Below, piece after piece: positions 52,713-63,688 of a stretch of 64,000 nucleotides of DNA. The DNA is from Bifidobacterium sp. ESL0682 (GTDB lineage Bacteria > Actinomycetota > Actinomycetes > Actinomycetales > Bifidobacteriaceae), in the NCBI RefSeq assembly GCF_029392815.1, contig NZ_CP113942.1:62001-126000 (forward strand). Direction: 5' to 3'. Numbering within the stretch: the first letter of the stretch is position 1; every line of letters starts with the position of its first letter. The position numbers and the translations under genes are program-made. The notes under the pieces are model-generated. The model saw only the letters and a program-made list of their open reading frames with translations, was not told the DNA's origin and searched no databases.

Positions 52713-52900
52713 CGGTTATCTCCCCAGTTGCAATGGCGCATGCCCGCCTGCTGCTTGCGCTTCGGCTGTATGCTCCTGCGTTTGCTGCCGTCGTTAAAGT
52801 GCATTTTGACGAAGCTAAGCTGCATGTTTTTGACGCTACTGTTAAGAAAGTGCACTTTAGTCTGGCTAAGTTGCATATTTTTGACAGCGAGTGTGCTCAT
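52709..52900 (-). CDS. 63-codon ORF with two 17-residue repeats between regulator 2 and kinase 2
   Basis: The ATG (52898-52900) overlaps the regulator stop, and its stop overlaps the kinase ATG, both as ATGA. The peptide holds two tandem repeats, VKNMQLSQTKVHFLNSS and VKNMQLSFVKMHFNDGS, then a basic tail. The position is where peptide-signal genes sit in some sensor systems. However, no export leader is visible, and the repeat DNA also has a partial copy near 41290, so it may instead be a mobile intergenic repeat that stays open by chance. Its own ribosome site is not obvious. Confidence 0.45.
   Translation of the reverse strand: MSTLAVKNMQLSQTKVHFLNSSVKNMQLSFVKMHFNDGSKRRSIQPKRKQQAGMRHCNWGDNR
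52785..52890. repeat. Tandem repeat, two units of about 51 bp
   Basis: Plus-strand units AAAGTGCATTTTGACG...GCTAAGCTGCATGTTTTTGACG and AAAGTGCACTTTAGTC...GCTAAGTTGCATATTTTTGACA, 51 bp (17 codons) apart. A partial related copy is near 41290. Confidence 0.65.
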
Positions 52901-53619
52901 TGCAGCCCGCCGTTGATGTAGCTGGCCAGCGCGGCGACAAATGCCTTCTTGCGCGGCCGGCTGATACGCAGGCGTTCTCCGTTGCTCATAACGCAGTCCT
53001 GGTCCTCAATGCCGGTGACGTGCCGCAGATTGACCAGATAACAGGAATTGGAACGGAAGAAATCATGCTCGGCCAACTGCGCTTCCAGTTCCTTCAGCGT
53101 CGAAGTGATGGAGAGTGCCATGCCATCGAGCGTATGGATGATGATGGTGTGACGAATCGATTCGATATAGACGATGGATTTGAGCTCGACGCGTGTGCGC
53201 TGCGACCCGGCTTCAAAAAGCATTGAATCGTCGGCCTGACGCCGCACCGTTTCGATAGAGCGTTTGATTTCCTGGCTGAATGCAAAATATGGCACAGGTT
53301 TGAGCAGGTAGGAGAGTGCCTGTACTTCGTAGCCGTTGATGGCGTATTGCGAGGCGTTGGTGATGAAAACGATGACGACGCTGCTGTCGATTTTGCGGAT
53401 TCGTCGCGCCGCCTCCATGCCGTCCATCTTTTTCATTTCGATGTCAAGCAAAAGAATGTCGTAAATTGGCCGATAATCCTCTACGATTTCCGAACCGTCG
53501 TTGAAGACGGAGACCGTAAAGTGTTCATTGTTTTCGGTCTGATAGCGGTTGAGGTAATCGAGTACTTTCTGGCATGCGGCGGGCTCGTCTTCCACTACTC
53601 CGATTCGTATGCCGCGCAT
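52897..53619 (-). CDS. LytTR-family response regulator 2
   Basis: 240 residues, intact. Receiver: VVEDEPAA, phosphoacceptor in ILLLDIEMKKMDG, lysine in YLLKPVPY. LytTR domain: RVELKSIVYIESIRHTIIIH and FRSNSCYLVNLRHVTGIE. First gene of a three-ORF unit (regulator, 63-codon ORF, kinase) with 4-nt overlaps, whereas in the first system kinase and regulator are adjacent. Targets unknown; the FIVAR surface-protein gene is divergent from it across an AT-rich region. Confidence 0.9.
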   Translation of the reverse strand: MRGIRIGVVEDEPAACQKVLDYLNRYQTENNEHFTVSVFNDGSEIVEDYRPIYDILLLDIEMKKMDGMEAARRIRKIDSSVVIVFITNASQYAINGYEVQALSYLLKPVPYFAFSQEIKRSIETVRRQADDSMLFEAGSQRTRVELKSIVYIESIRHTIIIHTLDGMALSITSTLKELEAQLAEHDFFRSNSCYLVNLRHVTGIEDQDCVMSNGERLRISRPRKKAFVAALASYINGGLQ

Positions 53620-53683
53620 CGTTGCCGCCTTTCGTTTGAGGAACTTTACCCCATGATATTTTTTATCATAGTGTTGTTATATC

Positions 53684-53710
53684 GGCACGGTTGCGCTATA
53701 TTGCCGTGCC
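53684..53710. promoter_or_regulatory. Inverted repeat in the AT-rich region between regulator 2 and the FIVAR protein
   Basis: GGCACGG (53684-53690) and CCGTGCC (53704-53710) around a 13-nt loop, in the 289-bp gap 53620-53908. A smaller palindrome, ATGATATTTTTTATCAT, lies just left of it. Either may be an operator; no 21-bp direct repeat was found. Confidence 0.35.
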
Positions 53711-53908
53711 CAATTCACGAATTGCCATTACGTGTAATAGCAAGTAGGCAAAAAAATTATATCTGAACTATTATTGCACAAAATTAGCAAAGAATAAAAT
53801 AATAAAAATAATTTTTCCATCTCACTCTCTTTTATTCTAAATGGACAAAAAAGTAATGCAGAGTTATGATTTAACGGTTTGTAGTTCGAAGTAGAAAAAG
53901 AGGTAAGT

Positions 53909-55445
53909 ATGAAGAAGTTAGGTAAAGCAGTTGTCGCGTCGATTGCGGCAGCTTGCACGTTGTTCGCCGGTGCGGGCTTCGCAAATGCCGGTGAGGCGCC
54001 GAGTGGAACCCCTTCGCAGGTTTCGGTGCGCTCGATGTACAACAAAACGCGCTTGCAGTCCGCCTATAATGCTGTTCTTGCTATTGCCAATGGCAATACC
54101 GCACGTAATTACAAGCAGAGTTCTTGGATGGTCATGCATAGTGATATGGAAACCGCCAGGGCTATGCTCAATGATGCCAATGATGGTATTTCGCATGCCA
54201 ATGGTGCTATGTCGCAAGCTGATGTCGACAATACCGCGAATCTCCTTAGCGGGTATCCGGGTATTATGCAGACTGCCGTACCCGGTGAACCTACCGGAGC
54301 CGATCCGCTGAAGAGCAAGGGTGATTTGCAGGCTTTCTACAACCGAGTAAAGAACGTGCAGGAAAGCAGCTACCCGGGCAACGAAAATTGGGCGTCATTC
54401 CGGATCGCCCGGAACTCGGCTAGCTATCTGTTCGAGCCGAGTCATGGGAATGAATCGCAGTATGAGATTACGTTGACATATGACAATCTGTACCATGCGA
54501 CTAAGGAATTGGATCCTTCGCTGCTTCCGGCCTCGCATACTCCGTCACATAATCCGGCTCCGGCACCCGCTCCAGCTCCGGTCCCGACGCCTGCTCCGGC
54601 TCCTGCCGATCCGAAGACCCCTTTGCGCAATGCTTATGACAAGGTGAAGGGTTACAAGCAGGCTGATTTCGTCGCTTCCACTTGGTCTGCGTTCGCCGCC
54701 GAGCGTACTGCTGCCAAGGCTTTGCTCGACAATGCCAGCGCTACCCAGGCTGCGATTAATGCTGAGACGAAGAGCCTTAACGACAAGGCTGCCGCGCTGA
54801 TTAATATTGCTCAGCTCAAGTCCGATATTGCCAAGGCAACTTCACTGAAGCCTTCCGACTATACCGAGTTCTCTTGGTACCGCGTCACGCTTTCCCTGCC
54901 GTATGCCAAGTATGTTGTGGCTAACAACAATGCTTCAAAGAATGACGTTGACAGCGCTGAAGGCGTGCTGAGCTCGGATCTCAACGGTCTTAAGGCCCCG
55001 ATTGCCGGTCAGAAGACCGGTGCGGACGTGCCTACTTCCCCGAAGAGCAAGAAAGACCTGGCCGCTCTGGTCGCACAGGCCGAAAAGCTCAAGGAGAGCG
55101 ATTACACTGCCGATTCTTGAGAAGGTCTTCTCCGAAGCTCTCAAGGATGCCAAGGACGCCCTTAACCCGGAGTCTTCATTGACTCGCGGAGAGCCCAGTG
55201 CTGATTTCACATATGAATATGTCGAGCTTGAGAGCGCACAGACCGGCTTGGTCCGCAATGCCTCTCAGCAGGTTGCCGGACAGCCTGGTCAAGCTAAGCA
55301 GGCTGGAGCCAAGGGCAAGAAAGCTGCCGCTGGTAAGAAGGGTCTGGCTAAGACCGGTGCCAGCGTCACTCTCGTTGCCAGCATTATGGCTTTGCTGGCC
55401 GCTGCCGGCGTCGCTGTGAAGCTCGCCAGCCGCAAGCGCGCATGA
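53909..55445 (+). CDS. FIVAR-domain sortase-anchored surface protein, frameshifted near 55118
   Basis: About 512 residues. A clean signal peptide (MKKLGKAVVASIAAACTLFA, then GAGFANAGEA) is followed by an alpha-helical region, a Pro/Ala-rich spacer (SHNPAPAPAPAPVPTPAPAP), FIVAR-like helical modules (LRNAYDKVKGYKQADFVAST) and the bifidobacterial-style sorting signal LAKTGAS with hydrophobic helix and SRKRA tail. The break at 55116-55122 lacks two G, or an equivalent change; TCTTGGGAGAAG gives ADSWEKVFSEAL. The AAGAGG ribosome site is close to the ATG. FIVAR proteins are wall-bound and sometimes bind glycans; the ligand here is unknown. Confidence 0.83.
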
Positions 55446-55477
55446 TTCGCTGATAAGCTGCCGTTAAGCAGTTTCTG

Positions 55478-55533
55478 AAACCGTACAAATCAGTAAACGG
55501 GTTCGTCCCGTCTGCTGGTTTGTACGGTTTTTT
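55478..55533 (+). terminator. Rho-independent terminator after the FIVAR protein gene
   Basis: AAACCGTACAAA (55478-55489) pairs with TTTGTACGGTTT (55519-55530) and runs into seven or more T. Confidence 0.88.
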
Positions 55534-55739
55534 TATTGCGTGGATCTCGGTGAAGGCAATGAGGCTGGCTCTGCAATTTCGAGGTTGTCTCCGCTGTCTT
55601 TCACGGGAAAGCTCAAAGGCCTCGGGCAAGGGCAGCCTCATATGAGGCTGTTAGTGAATGAAGCATCTTACCGTGTATGGGCCCGGCGGCGAGGTGATTT
55701 TCTTGGTTGACCGATAAGTGTTCGAGCAGGGGAAATATA
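55534..55739. other. Intergenic stretch with an 18-bp palindrome
   Basis: No gene. Perfect palindrome CAGCCTCATATGAGGCTG at 55633-55650, possible protein-binding site. Confidence 0.35.
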
Positions 55740-55786
55740 TAAAAATGCCGTATCGGCGACATGGAAGACGTCGATACGGCATTTTC
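55740..55786 (-). terminator. Terminator of the dicarboxylate-type symporter gene
   Basis: 14-bp perfect stem (55742-55755 with 55772-55785), 16-nt loop, T-rich on the minus strand after the stem, 32 nt past the repaired stop at 55818. Confidence 0.75.
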
Positions 55787-55817
55787 ATAACTGATTGGAA
55801 GAGCCGACTACATGGGA

Positions 55818-57456
55818 TTATTCGGCTTTGTTGTCGCTCTTGCTGTCGGATGAGCGCAGACCGCACATGTCGTCACCCTGTCCGTCGAGTGCGGCGGTGG
55901 GTGAGAAGTTCAGCATGTTGCCGGCTGTAGAGAGGTTCAGCGAGGCAGCGGTTGAGCCCTGAGTCGGAGTAACATGTTCTTCGACATTCGTGCTTAGGCC
56001 CGTTGCTGTGCTGGCGTTGGCTGCGTTCGTGTCGGCATCGAAGCCGTGATTCGCTAGGGGTGTGGAGGCTCCGGCCGATTCCTTGGCGGAATCCTGCTCG
56101 GCGTCAGTATCCAGATCCGAGCGGTGAATTCCTTGCGGCCGTTGTAAAGGTCAAGATCGAGCTGATGCTCGGTGGCGGCGACGATGAATGCGGTATTGGA
56201 GGCGCCGGCCACGTTCAGGGCGGTACGGCCCATGTCCACAATCTGCGAGATCGGCTGGGAGATGGCGATGAAAGCAATCGGCAGGCCGGTGGCTGCGAAC
56301 AGCGAAGTCGCGGTAATTGTGGCGGTGCCAGGCACGCCGACGGTGCCGAGGGAGACCAGCAGGGTCAGAGCGACAATCATCAGATACTGCATCGGAGTGT
56401 AGTGCATATTCAGTGAGTTGACCGCAAACACCGCGAGTAGGGTCGGCCAGACACCAGCGCATCCGGGCATACCGAGGTTCGCGCCCAGTGAGGCCACGAA
56501 CGAAGCGATATCATCGGGCACGCCGCCCTTGCGCAACTGGCGTACGGTCACGGGGATGCTGCCGATGCTGGATTCAGAGGTGAACGCGACGACGCCTGCG
56601 GGCCAGAAGAACTTGAAGAAGAAGTGCATTGGAGTATGTGCAGCGGATTGGTACGCGTGGTAACGCCGAGGATAGCGGGCTGGACGACGAACATCTGCAG
56701 TGCAATGGCGATGTAGGCCACGACGAGCACGAGCAGCAGCGGCAGCAAGGCCACGAGGTTGCTCTTCGAGATGGCAGCGGCAATCAGCGCGAGCACGGCG
56801 TAAGGGGTGAAGCCGACGATGATTTGCGTGGCTTTGGAAAGCACGACGTTGCCGGCATCGACGAAGGTCTTGAACGGTTTGACGGCAGCCTCGCCCTTAG
56901 GCGTCGAAGCCGCGGCGTTGTAGGCCAGTCCGATGAGAATGGCAAAGATAACGACCGGGACGACCTGGTTGGCAGCCCAGTTGGCTACGAGATTCGAAGG
57001 GAAAAGCCCGATGATGGTGTCGAGCACTGCCGGAACATGCTTGGCCTGATAATGCTGCGGCATGGCGGCGTTAAAGCCCTTGCCCACGCCGAACACCAGG
57101 GCGAGTCCGAGCGTGATCAGCGAGGCGGTCAGGGTGTTCAGGAGCAGGAACACCACGGTTTTGATGCCGATGTTCTTCAATCTCAGCGACGAGCCGAGGT
57201 TGGTGATGCTGGCGATGACGCTGAAGAGCAGCAGCGGCACGACGATGGCCCCGATGGCGTTCGACCAGACGGTTCCGAACGCGGCGACGTAGGTGGTGTG
57301 CCCCTTGAAAATGAGTCCCATCGCAATGCCGAGCACGGTGGCGATGATGACGCGGGCACTGAACCCGGCTTTCTTTTTAACGCTCAGGAACGCCAGTCCG
57401 GCGAAGAGCAGAACGGTGACGCCAAGCGCCAGCCATTCCCATGCAGTTTCAGTCAT
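55818..57456 (-). CDS. Dicarboxylate/amino acid:cation symporter (DAACS; TcyP-like), two frameshifts
   Basis: About 546 residues. Eight-helix GltP-type fold: IGAIVVPLLLFSVIASI, the serine-rich re-entrant loop FTSESSIGSIPVTVRQL, TVGVPGTATITATS, and the substrate-site segment DMGRTALNVAGASNTAF. Among the DAACS family this pattern resembles cystine transporters (TcyP) more than glutamate ones; substrate not settled. The breaks are at about 56622-56636 and 56115-56125. After the second, an acidic 90-residue tail (SDLDTDAEQDSAKESAGAST) continues to a stop at 55818, where the tail frame has natural composition. ATG at 57456 has AGAGGA 5 nt upstream. Confidence 0.82.
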
Positions 57457-58061
57457 GATCTTCCTCTCAATCAATATTTATCTAAAATTTTGTATATATG
57501 TGCCACATTGACAGTTGTGGTATTGAATTGTTACTGCGTTGAATTCTGGATAGCCCATCTCGTTATCTATTAAAAAATATGGAAAATCTGAGATTTTCAA
57601 GGCTATGCGAGAGTCTGCTGGTCCTGTTGCTGGAAATTTTGCAGCTATAGCAAGTCGGTAATGGTATGAATATTACTTGGATTATTCATAGGGTCGGAAT
57701 ACCGGTTAATAAGGGAATTTCAACCGCCGAACAACTTGTTATGCATACAAAATTATCAACAACAGAATATGTTGAATTTCAGCGACAACAAGAAATCGTC
57801 ATACAGGACATCATCATGCGCAGACGAGAGAAACAGCTCATGCCGGTAAGGTTGAACCCGGCCTGAATGCTGCTGTCTGCAGAAACAATTTGTGATGTCA
57901 TGATTGCGAGAATAACGGATACCGTCTACGAAAGCAACAAAGAATGTCGAATTAATGCGATTTTTGTGCTAGCAGGTGAATGTTGGGAAGGGTCCTGTCA
58001 TCTCGTACGGCGATGTACAAATAAATAAATGTTGTTTCGATGTGCTGTTTCAATAGCAAAT
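57457..58061. other. AT-rich gene-poor region upstream of the symporter
   Basis: No reliable gene. A 66-codon plus-strand frame at 57666-57866 (MNITWIIHRVGIPVNKG..., with a helical QQEIVIQDIIMRRREKQ) has no ribosome site, so I leave it unannotated. The stretch likely carries the symporter promoter. Confidence 0.4.
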
Positions 58062-58095
58062 CGGGTTGGCGGTAGATAATGGTGCCGCCAACCCG
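58062..58095. terminator. GC-rich hairpin downstream of the HTH gene
   Basis: CGGGTTGGCGG (58062-58072) pairs with CCGCCAACCCG (58085-58095) in otherwise AT-rich DNA, 160 nt past the HTH stop. Possible terminator; no T-run. Confidence 0.45.
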
Positions 58096-58255
58096 GTGAT
58101 CTTACATAAATTTCGCTCTAAAGTCAGTAGATTGATTGAGAGTGCGTGATTCCGTCAGATTCTATGGATGCTTCTCGAATCGTATATGTGTATACGACCG
58201 GTTGCGTGTGACCTGGCGAGTGTGATTCTGGCAGTGCTATTGAAAATGCGCTGAC

Positions 58256-58603
58256 TCACGCGTTTTCTGGCTGCTTGACAGGTTGAGTTTTCTCGTTGTC
58301 GCGACGGACGATTTCGTGAGCGATCGATTCGATGCTGCACAGGCGCAGAGCGTTGTCGCCGCGCACGCCAGAAGCCTCTTCGTCGGAGATGATGTTCGTC
58401 TTCACCAGAGCCTCTACGGGATTGATGCCGTAGCTGCGGGCGATGGCGATGATCTCGTCGGTCGCCAGCTCGTTCGACTTGAAGCGCTTATATAGCGTTG
58501 CGTAGGGAATGCTTGCTTGTTGCGAGATTTTGTTGATGGAATCGTCATGGGTGATTTCACGTAGCCAGTCAATGTGATTATTAGAGTCAGAAATATTGTT
58601 CAT
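58256..58603 (-). CDS. Small helix-turn-helix protein (XRE/Cro-like)
   Basis: 115 residues. The central part SINKISQQASIPYATLYKRF followed by ATDEIIAIARSYGINPVEAL has the spacing of an XRE-type HTH. The N-terminus is acidic and the C-terminus charged. No Shine-Dalgarno is seen before the ATG, while a TATCATAAAAT box lies just 10-20 nt upstream, so leaderless translation is possible. Similar proteins occur as single genes in actinobacterial genomes and in phages. Target unknown. Confidence 0.65.
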   Translation of the reverse strand: MNNISDSNNHIDWLREITHDDSINKISQQASIPYATLYKRFKSNELATDEIIAIARSYGINPVEALVKTNIISDEEASGVRGDNALRLCSIESIAHEIVRRDNEKTQPVKQPENA

Positions 58604-59145
58604 ATTGCTATTTTATGATAAATTTATTGATTCTGCAACACAATCCTCTTGGCAAATCATTTAAAAATAAAGAAAATGGTTTTGTGCGGTTAATAGGTGT
58701 TGCGCTTTTTAATCCAGCCGGAATTCGTCCAAATCGTTGGAAAATGATTGAAATCATTGATAAATCAACGGTCGTTATTTGAGGCTGGTTGCCGCGTGAA
58801 TGCATGTATACATATTTGGAATACAGCTATTAAAACGTTTGATTAAAAGTCAAAAAATAATTATATAAAACATCCAATAATGCATAAATTTTGTTATGAG
58901 CGAAATTATACAACAGTGAATGATGCGATTGACTAATTAGATGATATGCAAAAATTGTCTACTTTATAATCAAAAATCACTAAATTCTAATTATCGCTAT
59001 CGTAGTTGACTATATGGGTTTTGCAAAGCAAACCTGATGAAAGTAAAGGGAAAATTTACAGGCCTTATTGCATCTTGCTATGTTTTACGCAAAACGGCTG
59101 AGCGCTTTCGAAACCCGTGGTGTAATGTTGCTGCAAACCGTGTAT
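58604..59145. other. AT-rich intergenic region before the MsmK gene
   Basis: No gene. Poly-A/T-rich with weak promoter-like boxes. GCTGAGCGCTTTCGAAAC near 59097-59114 resembles a LacI-type operator half-symmetry around AGCGCT. Confidence 0.35.
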
Positions 59146-59191
59146 AGTGGGGTTTGAGTCGAGGGGGATGGACCCCTCACAAGACCCCACT
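59143..59191 (+). promoter_or_regulatory. -10 box and nested hairpin in the MsmK leader
   Basis: TATAGT (59143-59148) with an upstream TG is a candidate -10. Just after it, AGTGGGGT (59146-59153) pairs with ACCCCACT (59184-59191), and inside this GAGGGG (59161-59166) pairs with CCCCTC (59173-59178). The nested hairpin would be at the extreme 5' end of the transcript. Confidence 0.45.
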
Positions 59192-59306
59192 CATAATGGA
59201 ATGAAAGTGCGGAAATTCGCTTGCCGATGTTGGCTTGCGAGTGGATGCAAAACCCCTTCACTACGGATCGTTCGGCACGTACCTGCCGATGAAAGGAACT
59301 ATTATT

Positions 59307-60450
<1,144 letters not shown>

Positions 60451-60560
60451 GTGCTCAGTACTAATAATTGAATGAATAATTAAACAGATGAGTCGGATTG
60501 TGTTCCGGCTTGAAGCGTACAGCGAAGTGTATTCTTTTCTCCTTTTGCTTCGCGTCGCTG

Positions 60561-60595
60561 AAGAGGTCCGTACATTCGTGTGCGGGCCTCTTTTC
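60561..60595 (+). terminator. Terminator after msmK
   Basis: AAGAGGTCCG (60561-60570) pairs with CGGGCCTCTT (60583-60592), with one wobble, and runs into TTTT. Confidence 0.6.
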
Positions 60596-60724
60596 GTATG
60601 TGCTGTACTGCTGATTACGGTGCTTTTCTTGGGAAAATCGGGGTTTGAGATGGATTATGCACTATCCCGTTCGGGCGCTAGATTTAAAGGTATGGAATTA
60701 ACCGGTGGAATGCAAGGAATGCAA

Positions 60725-62512
60725 ATGGATCCGCGCGCGCTGAAGGCGACGTCCGTCACGGCAGCCGAGGCTGGCGATGAAGATGTCGCCGAACCGCAGG
60801 CATTGCAGATTACTGCGGCCAGTTCGAACCCGAAAATGTTTACTTTGCCATGGGAGAAGCCGCTGGCGACATGGCCCAAAGAGCTGTTGGCCAATCTGCC
60901 GCGAGGCATTTCCCGGCACGTCGTGCGTTTCGTACATGTCGGCGACGAGATTTACGCGATGAAGGAGATCACCAGCCGTGTGGCCGCCCATGAATATGAG
61001 CTCTTGCGGCGTCTGCAGAAGCTGGAACTGCCCACTGTCAGGCCGATTGCGGTCGTCACGGGGCGGCATACGCGCGAGGGCGAGCCGCTCGAATCGATTC
61101 GATTCTGTGACCAAACAACTCAAGTTCTCGCTGCCGTATCGCGCATTGTTCGCCGGCAACCTTCGCCCCGATACCGTCGATCGCCTCATCGATGCACTCG
61201 CCGTGCTGATGGTGCGTTTGCATCTTTCGGGCTTCTATTGGGGCGACGTCTCGCTTTCCAACGTTCTGTTCCTGCGTGATGCGGACGCATTTTCAGCTTT
61301 TCTGGTCGATGCGGAAACCGGTGCGCTCTATACCTCGCTGACAGTGGGCCAACGCGATTATGACATGGACCTGGCGCGCACCAACATCATCGGTGAACTC
61401 ATGGATTTGAGCTCCGGCAAGCTGCTGCCCGATGACGTCGACGAGGTTGCGGTCGGCGATCGGCTGATTGAGCGTTACAACTCGCTCTGGGGCGCGTTGA
61501 CCGACCAGGATGATTTCGGGCCGGACGAGATGTGGAAGATCGAGAAGCGCGTCAACAAGCTCACGACGACCTGGGCTTCGACGTCGACGAACTCGAGGTC
61601 AAAACCGCCGACGACGGCAAACGTGTGCTCGTACGGCCGCGTGTGGTCGACGCAGGGTATGCCTCTCGTAAACTCTTGCGGCTCACGGGTCTGGATGTGC
61701 AGGAGAACCAGGCAAGGCGTCTGCTTAACGACCTCGATGCCTATCGTGCCTCCACATGGCGTGACGGCGAGGAGCTGGAAATCGTTGCGACCGACTGGAT
61801 GCGTGAGGTTTTCGAACCCGTTGTGCGCATGATTCCTCGGGAATACCGTTCCAAGATCGAGCCGGCTCAGTTCTTCCATGAGGTTTTGCAAAACCGTTGG
61901 TTCATGGCTGAAAAAGCCGGACATGACGTGGCCACGGCTGTTGCGGCGAGCGATTACATCAAGAACAATCTGCCTCAATACAATATTGACTCCAGGGCGC
62001 TCGCCGAGATCAATGCCGATGCGGATTCTGGCGTGGTGGATGATAGCTCGACCTACGACGAGGCGGGCGGTTCGCAGAATAACGGGAATGGTGCCGATGC
62101 TGCGGACGTTGTCGGTTCCGACAACGATGATGTCGACAACATTGGACGCGTTGATTTCGGCACTCTTGGTGATGGTATGGGCAATCTGGGAGCCACCCAA
62201 ACCGCTGGTAGCAATTGCGTTCTTGATGCGGATTCGGATGTGTCCGAAGACATCTGGCCGACTCAGCCGGATCCAGCCGTTGCTGCTGTCCGTAATGTGG
62301 ATTCAAAGGCTAGAGCTGATGCTGGTGCAGAAGTTAATTCGGCCAAGAACAATGCAAATGGCTTGGATGATGCCGATGGCAAAGTAACCAATGGCTATCC
62401 AGAGAACGGTGGCGACGCTGCGGCCGATGCTAATAATGACAGCGACAGTTCAGATGACGACTACTACGATCCGGCTGAATACGACCAGGACGCAGCCGTC
62501 TGGAGCCACTGA
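60725..62512 (+). CDS. DUF4032 domain protein (LPS-kinase-like), two frameshifts
   Basis: About 595 residues. The kinase-like region has VGDEIYAMKEI (lysine), GFYWGDVSLSNVLF (catalytic-loop-like aspartate and asparagine) and AFLVDAETGALY, followed by DYDMDLARTNIIGELMD, the pattern of the actinobacterial DUF4032 family related to lipopolysaccharide kinases. A second conserved part (RKLLRLTGLDVQENQARRLL...) follows, then an acidic Asp/Asn-rich tail of about 160 residues, probably disordered. Breaks at about 61095-61105 and 61559-61563. The start at 60725 is chosen for AAGGA 6 nt upstream; earlier in-frame ATGs (60650, 60692) are possible. No substrate is known. Confidence 0.75.
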
Positions 62513-62535
62513 AAAAATCCATAGATTATAGAAGA

Positions 62536-62570
62536 AAATCTCCCAATGGAATCGTTCCGTGGGAGATTTC
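62536..62570 (+). terminator. Hairpin after the DUF4032 gene
   Basis: AAATCTCCCA (62536-62545) pairs with TGGGAGATTT (62560-62569); convergent with rlmB. Confidence 0.55.
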
Positions 62571-62631
62571 GGGCGCGAATTCTATCAAATTATTGTCGAT
62601 TCAGCCATCAGCCCGATAGCAGATGTTTCGA

Positions 62632-63638
62632 CTATTTGGCGCTGTTGTCGGCTTTCTCACCGGCCTTGCTGCGGGCGCGAGAAACGGCATAAAGGCTGAT
62701 TCCCGCGGCAACTGAAGCGTTGAGCGATTCGACTTCGCTGGAAATCGGGATACCGGCGATGGAATCGCAAGCCTCACGCACCAGGCGGCTCAGGCCCTTG
62801 CCTTCCGAACCCAGCACGACGACCAGTGGATCGCTCTCGAAGCCGCTTTCGCCTACGATGGCGTTGCCGCCGCCGTCAAGCCCGACCACGTAGTAGCCGC
62901 GTTCCTTCATCGCCTCGATGGCCTTGGTCAGGTTGACCACGCGGGCTACGGGCAGATGCGCGGCCGCGCCGGCCGAAACCTTCCAGGCTGCGGCGTTGAC
63001 GGAAGCCGAGCGACGTTCCGGCAAAATGACGCCATTGGCGCCGAATGCTGCTGCCGAACGAATCACTGCACCGAGGTTCTGCGGATCGGTGACGCCGTCG
63101 AGCGCGATGAAAAGCGGCCGCGCGTTGATGCGTGCGCTCTGCGAATCGGCCTCTTCCATGGCGTGCGATTTCTTGTCCGCGCGATCGGCCAGCTCCGCCA
63201 GCGTGTGGTACTGGTAGGGCTGCACCTTCAGAATGATACCTTGATGATTGCGCGAGTGCGCGATGCGGTCCATCTCGAGCCTGTCGGCCTCGAGCAGGTT
63301 GAGCCCCTGCATGCCGGCCAGTTTGACGATTTCACGGGTGCGGGCATCGTGCTCGATGCGATTGGCGATGTAGAGCTGCGAACTCGGCACGCCAACGCGC
63401 AGTGCCTCAAGCACTGCGTTGCGGCCGACCACCAGGTCGTCGGAATCCGAGGTGTACTTGGCCGCGCGACGGCGTGCTGCCAGCCGCGGATCGGCGAAAC
63501 GGCGCTTCTCGTTCTGTTTCGCGCGCGATAAGCCTTGTGATATACGCGGTCCTCGGCCTTGGGCGTCGGCCCGTGGCCTTTCAGCGCATTGCGATGTTTT
63601 CCGCCCGAACCTTTGACCGGGCCCTTCTTGTTAGCCAT
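62632..63638 (-). CDS. rlmB: 23S rRNA 2'-O-methyltransferase RlmB (TrmH/SpoU family), frameshifted near 63524
   Basis: About 335 residues. A basic N-terminal tail (MANKKGPVKGSGGKHRNALK) leads into the SpoU substrate-binding domain (VVGRNAVLEALRVGVPSSQLY) and the SPOUT catalytic domain with the three motifs ALDGVTDPQNLGAVIRSA, VVVLGSEGKGLSRLV and IPISSEVESLNASVAAGISLY. It methylates a guanosine of 23S rRNA in homologues. The break is at 63520-63528 in a GCGCGCG run; one base changed gives YRAKQNEKRRFADPRL. The ATG at 63638 has GGGAG nearly adjacent. Confidence 0.9.
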
Positions 63639-63688
63639 ACTCCCAATTGTCCCAGCACCCCGCGCCAACCTTTGAAAGTAGACGAAAA

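Noticed and set aside
57666..57866. 66-codon plus-strand ORF in the AT-rich region
   Set aside because: No ribosome site and no recognisable family; a helical C-terminus alone is insufficient.
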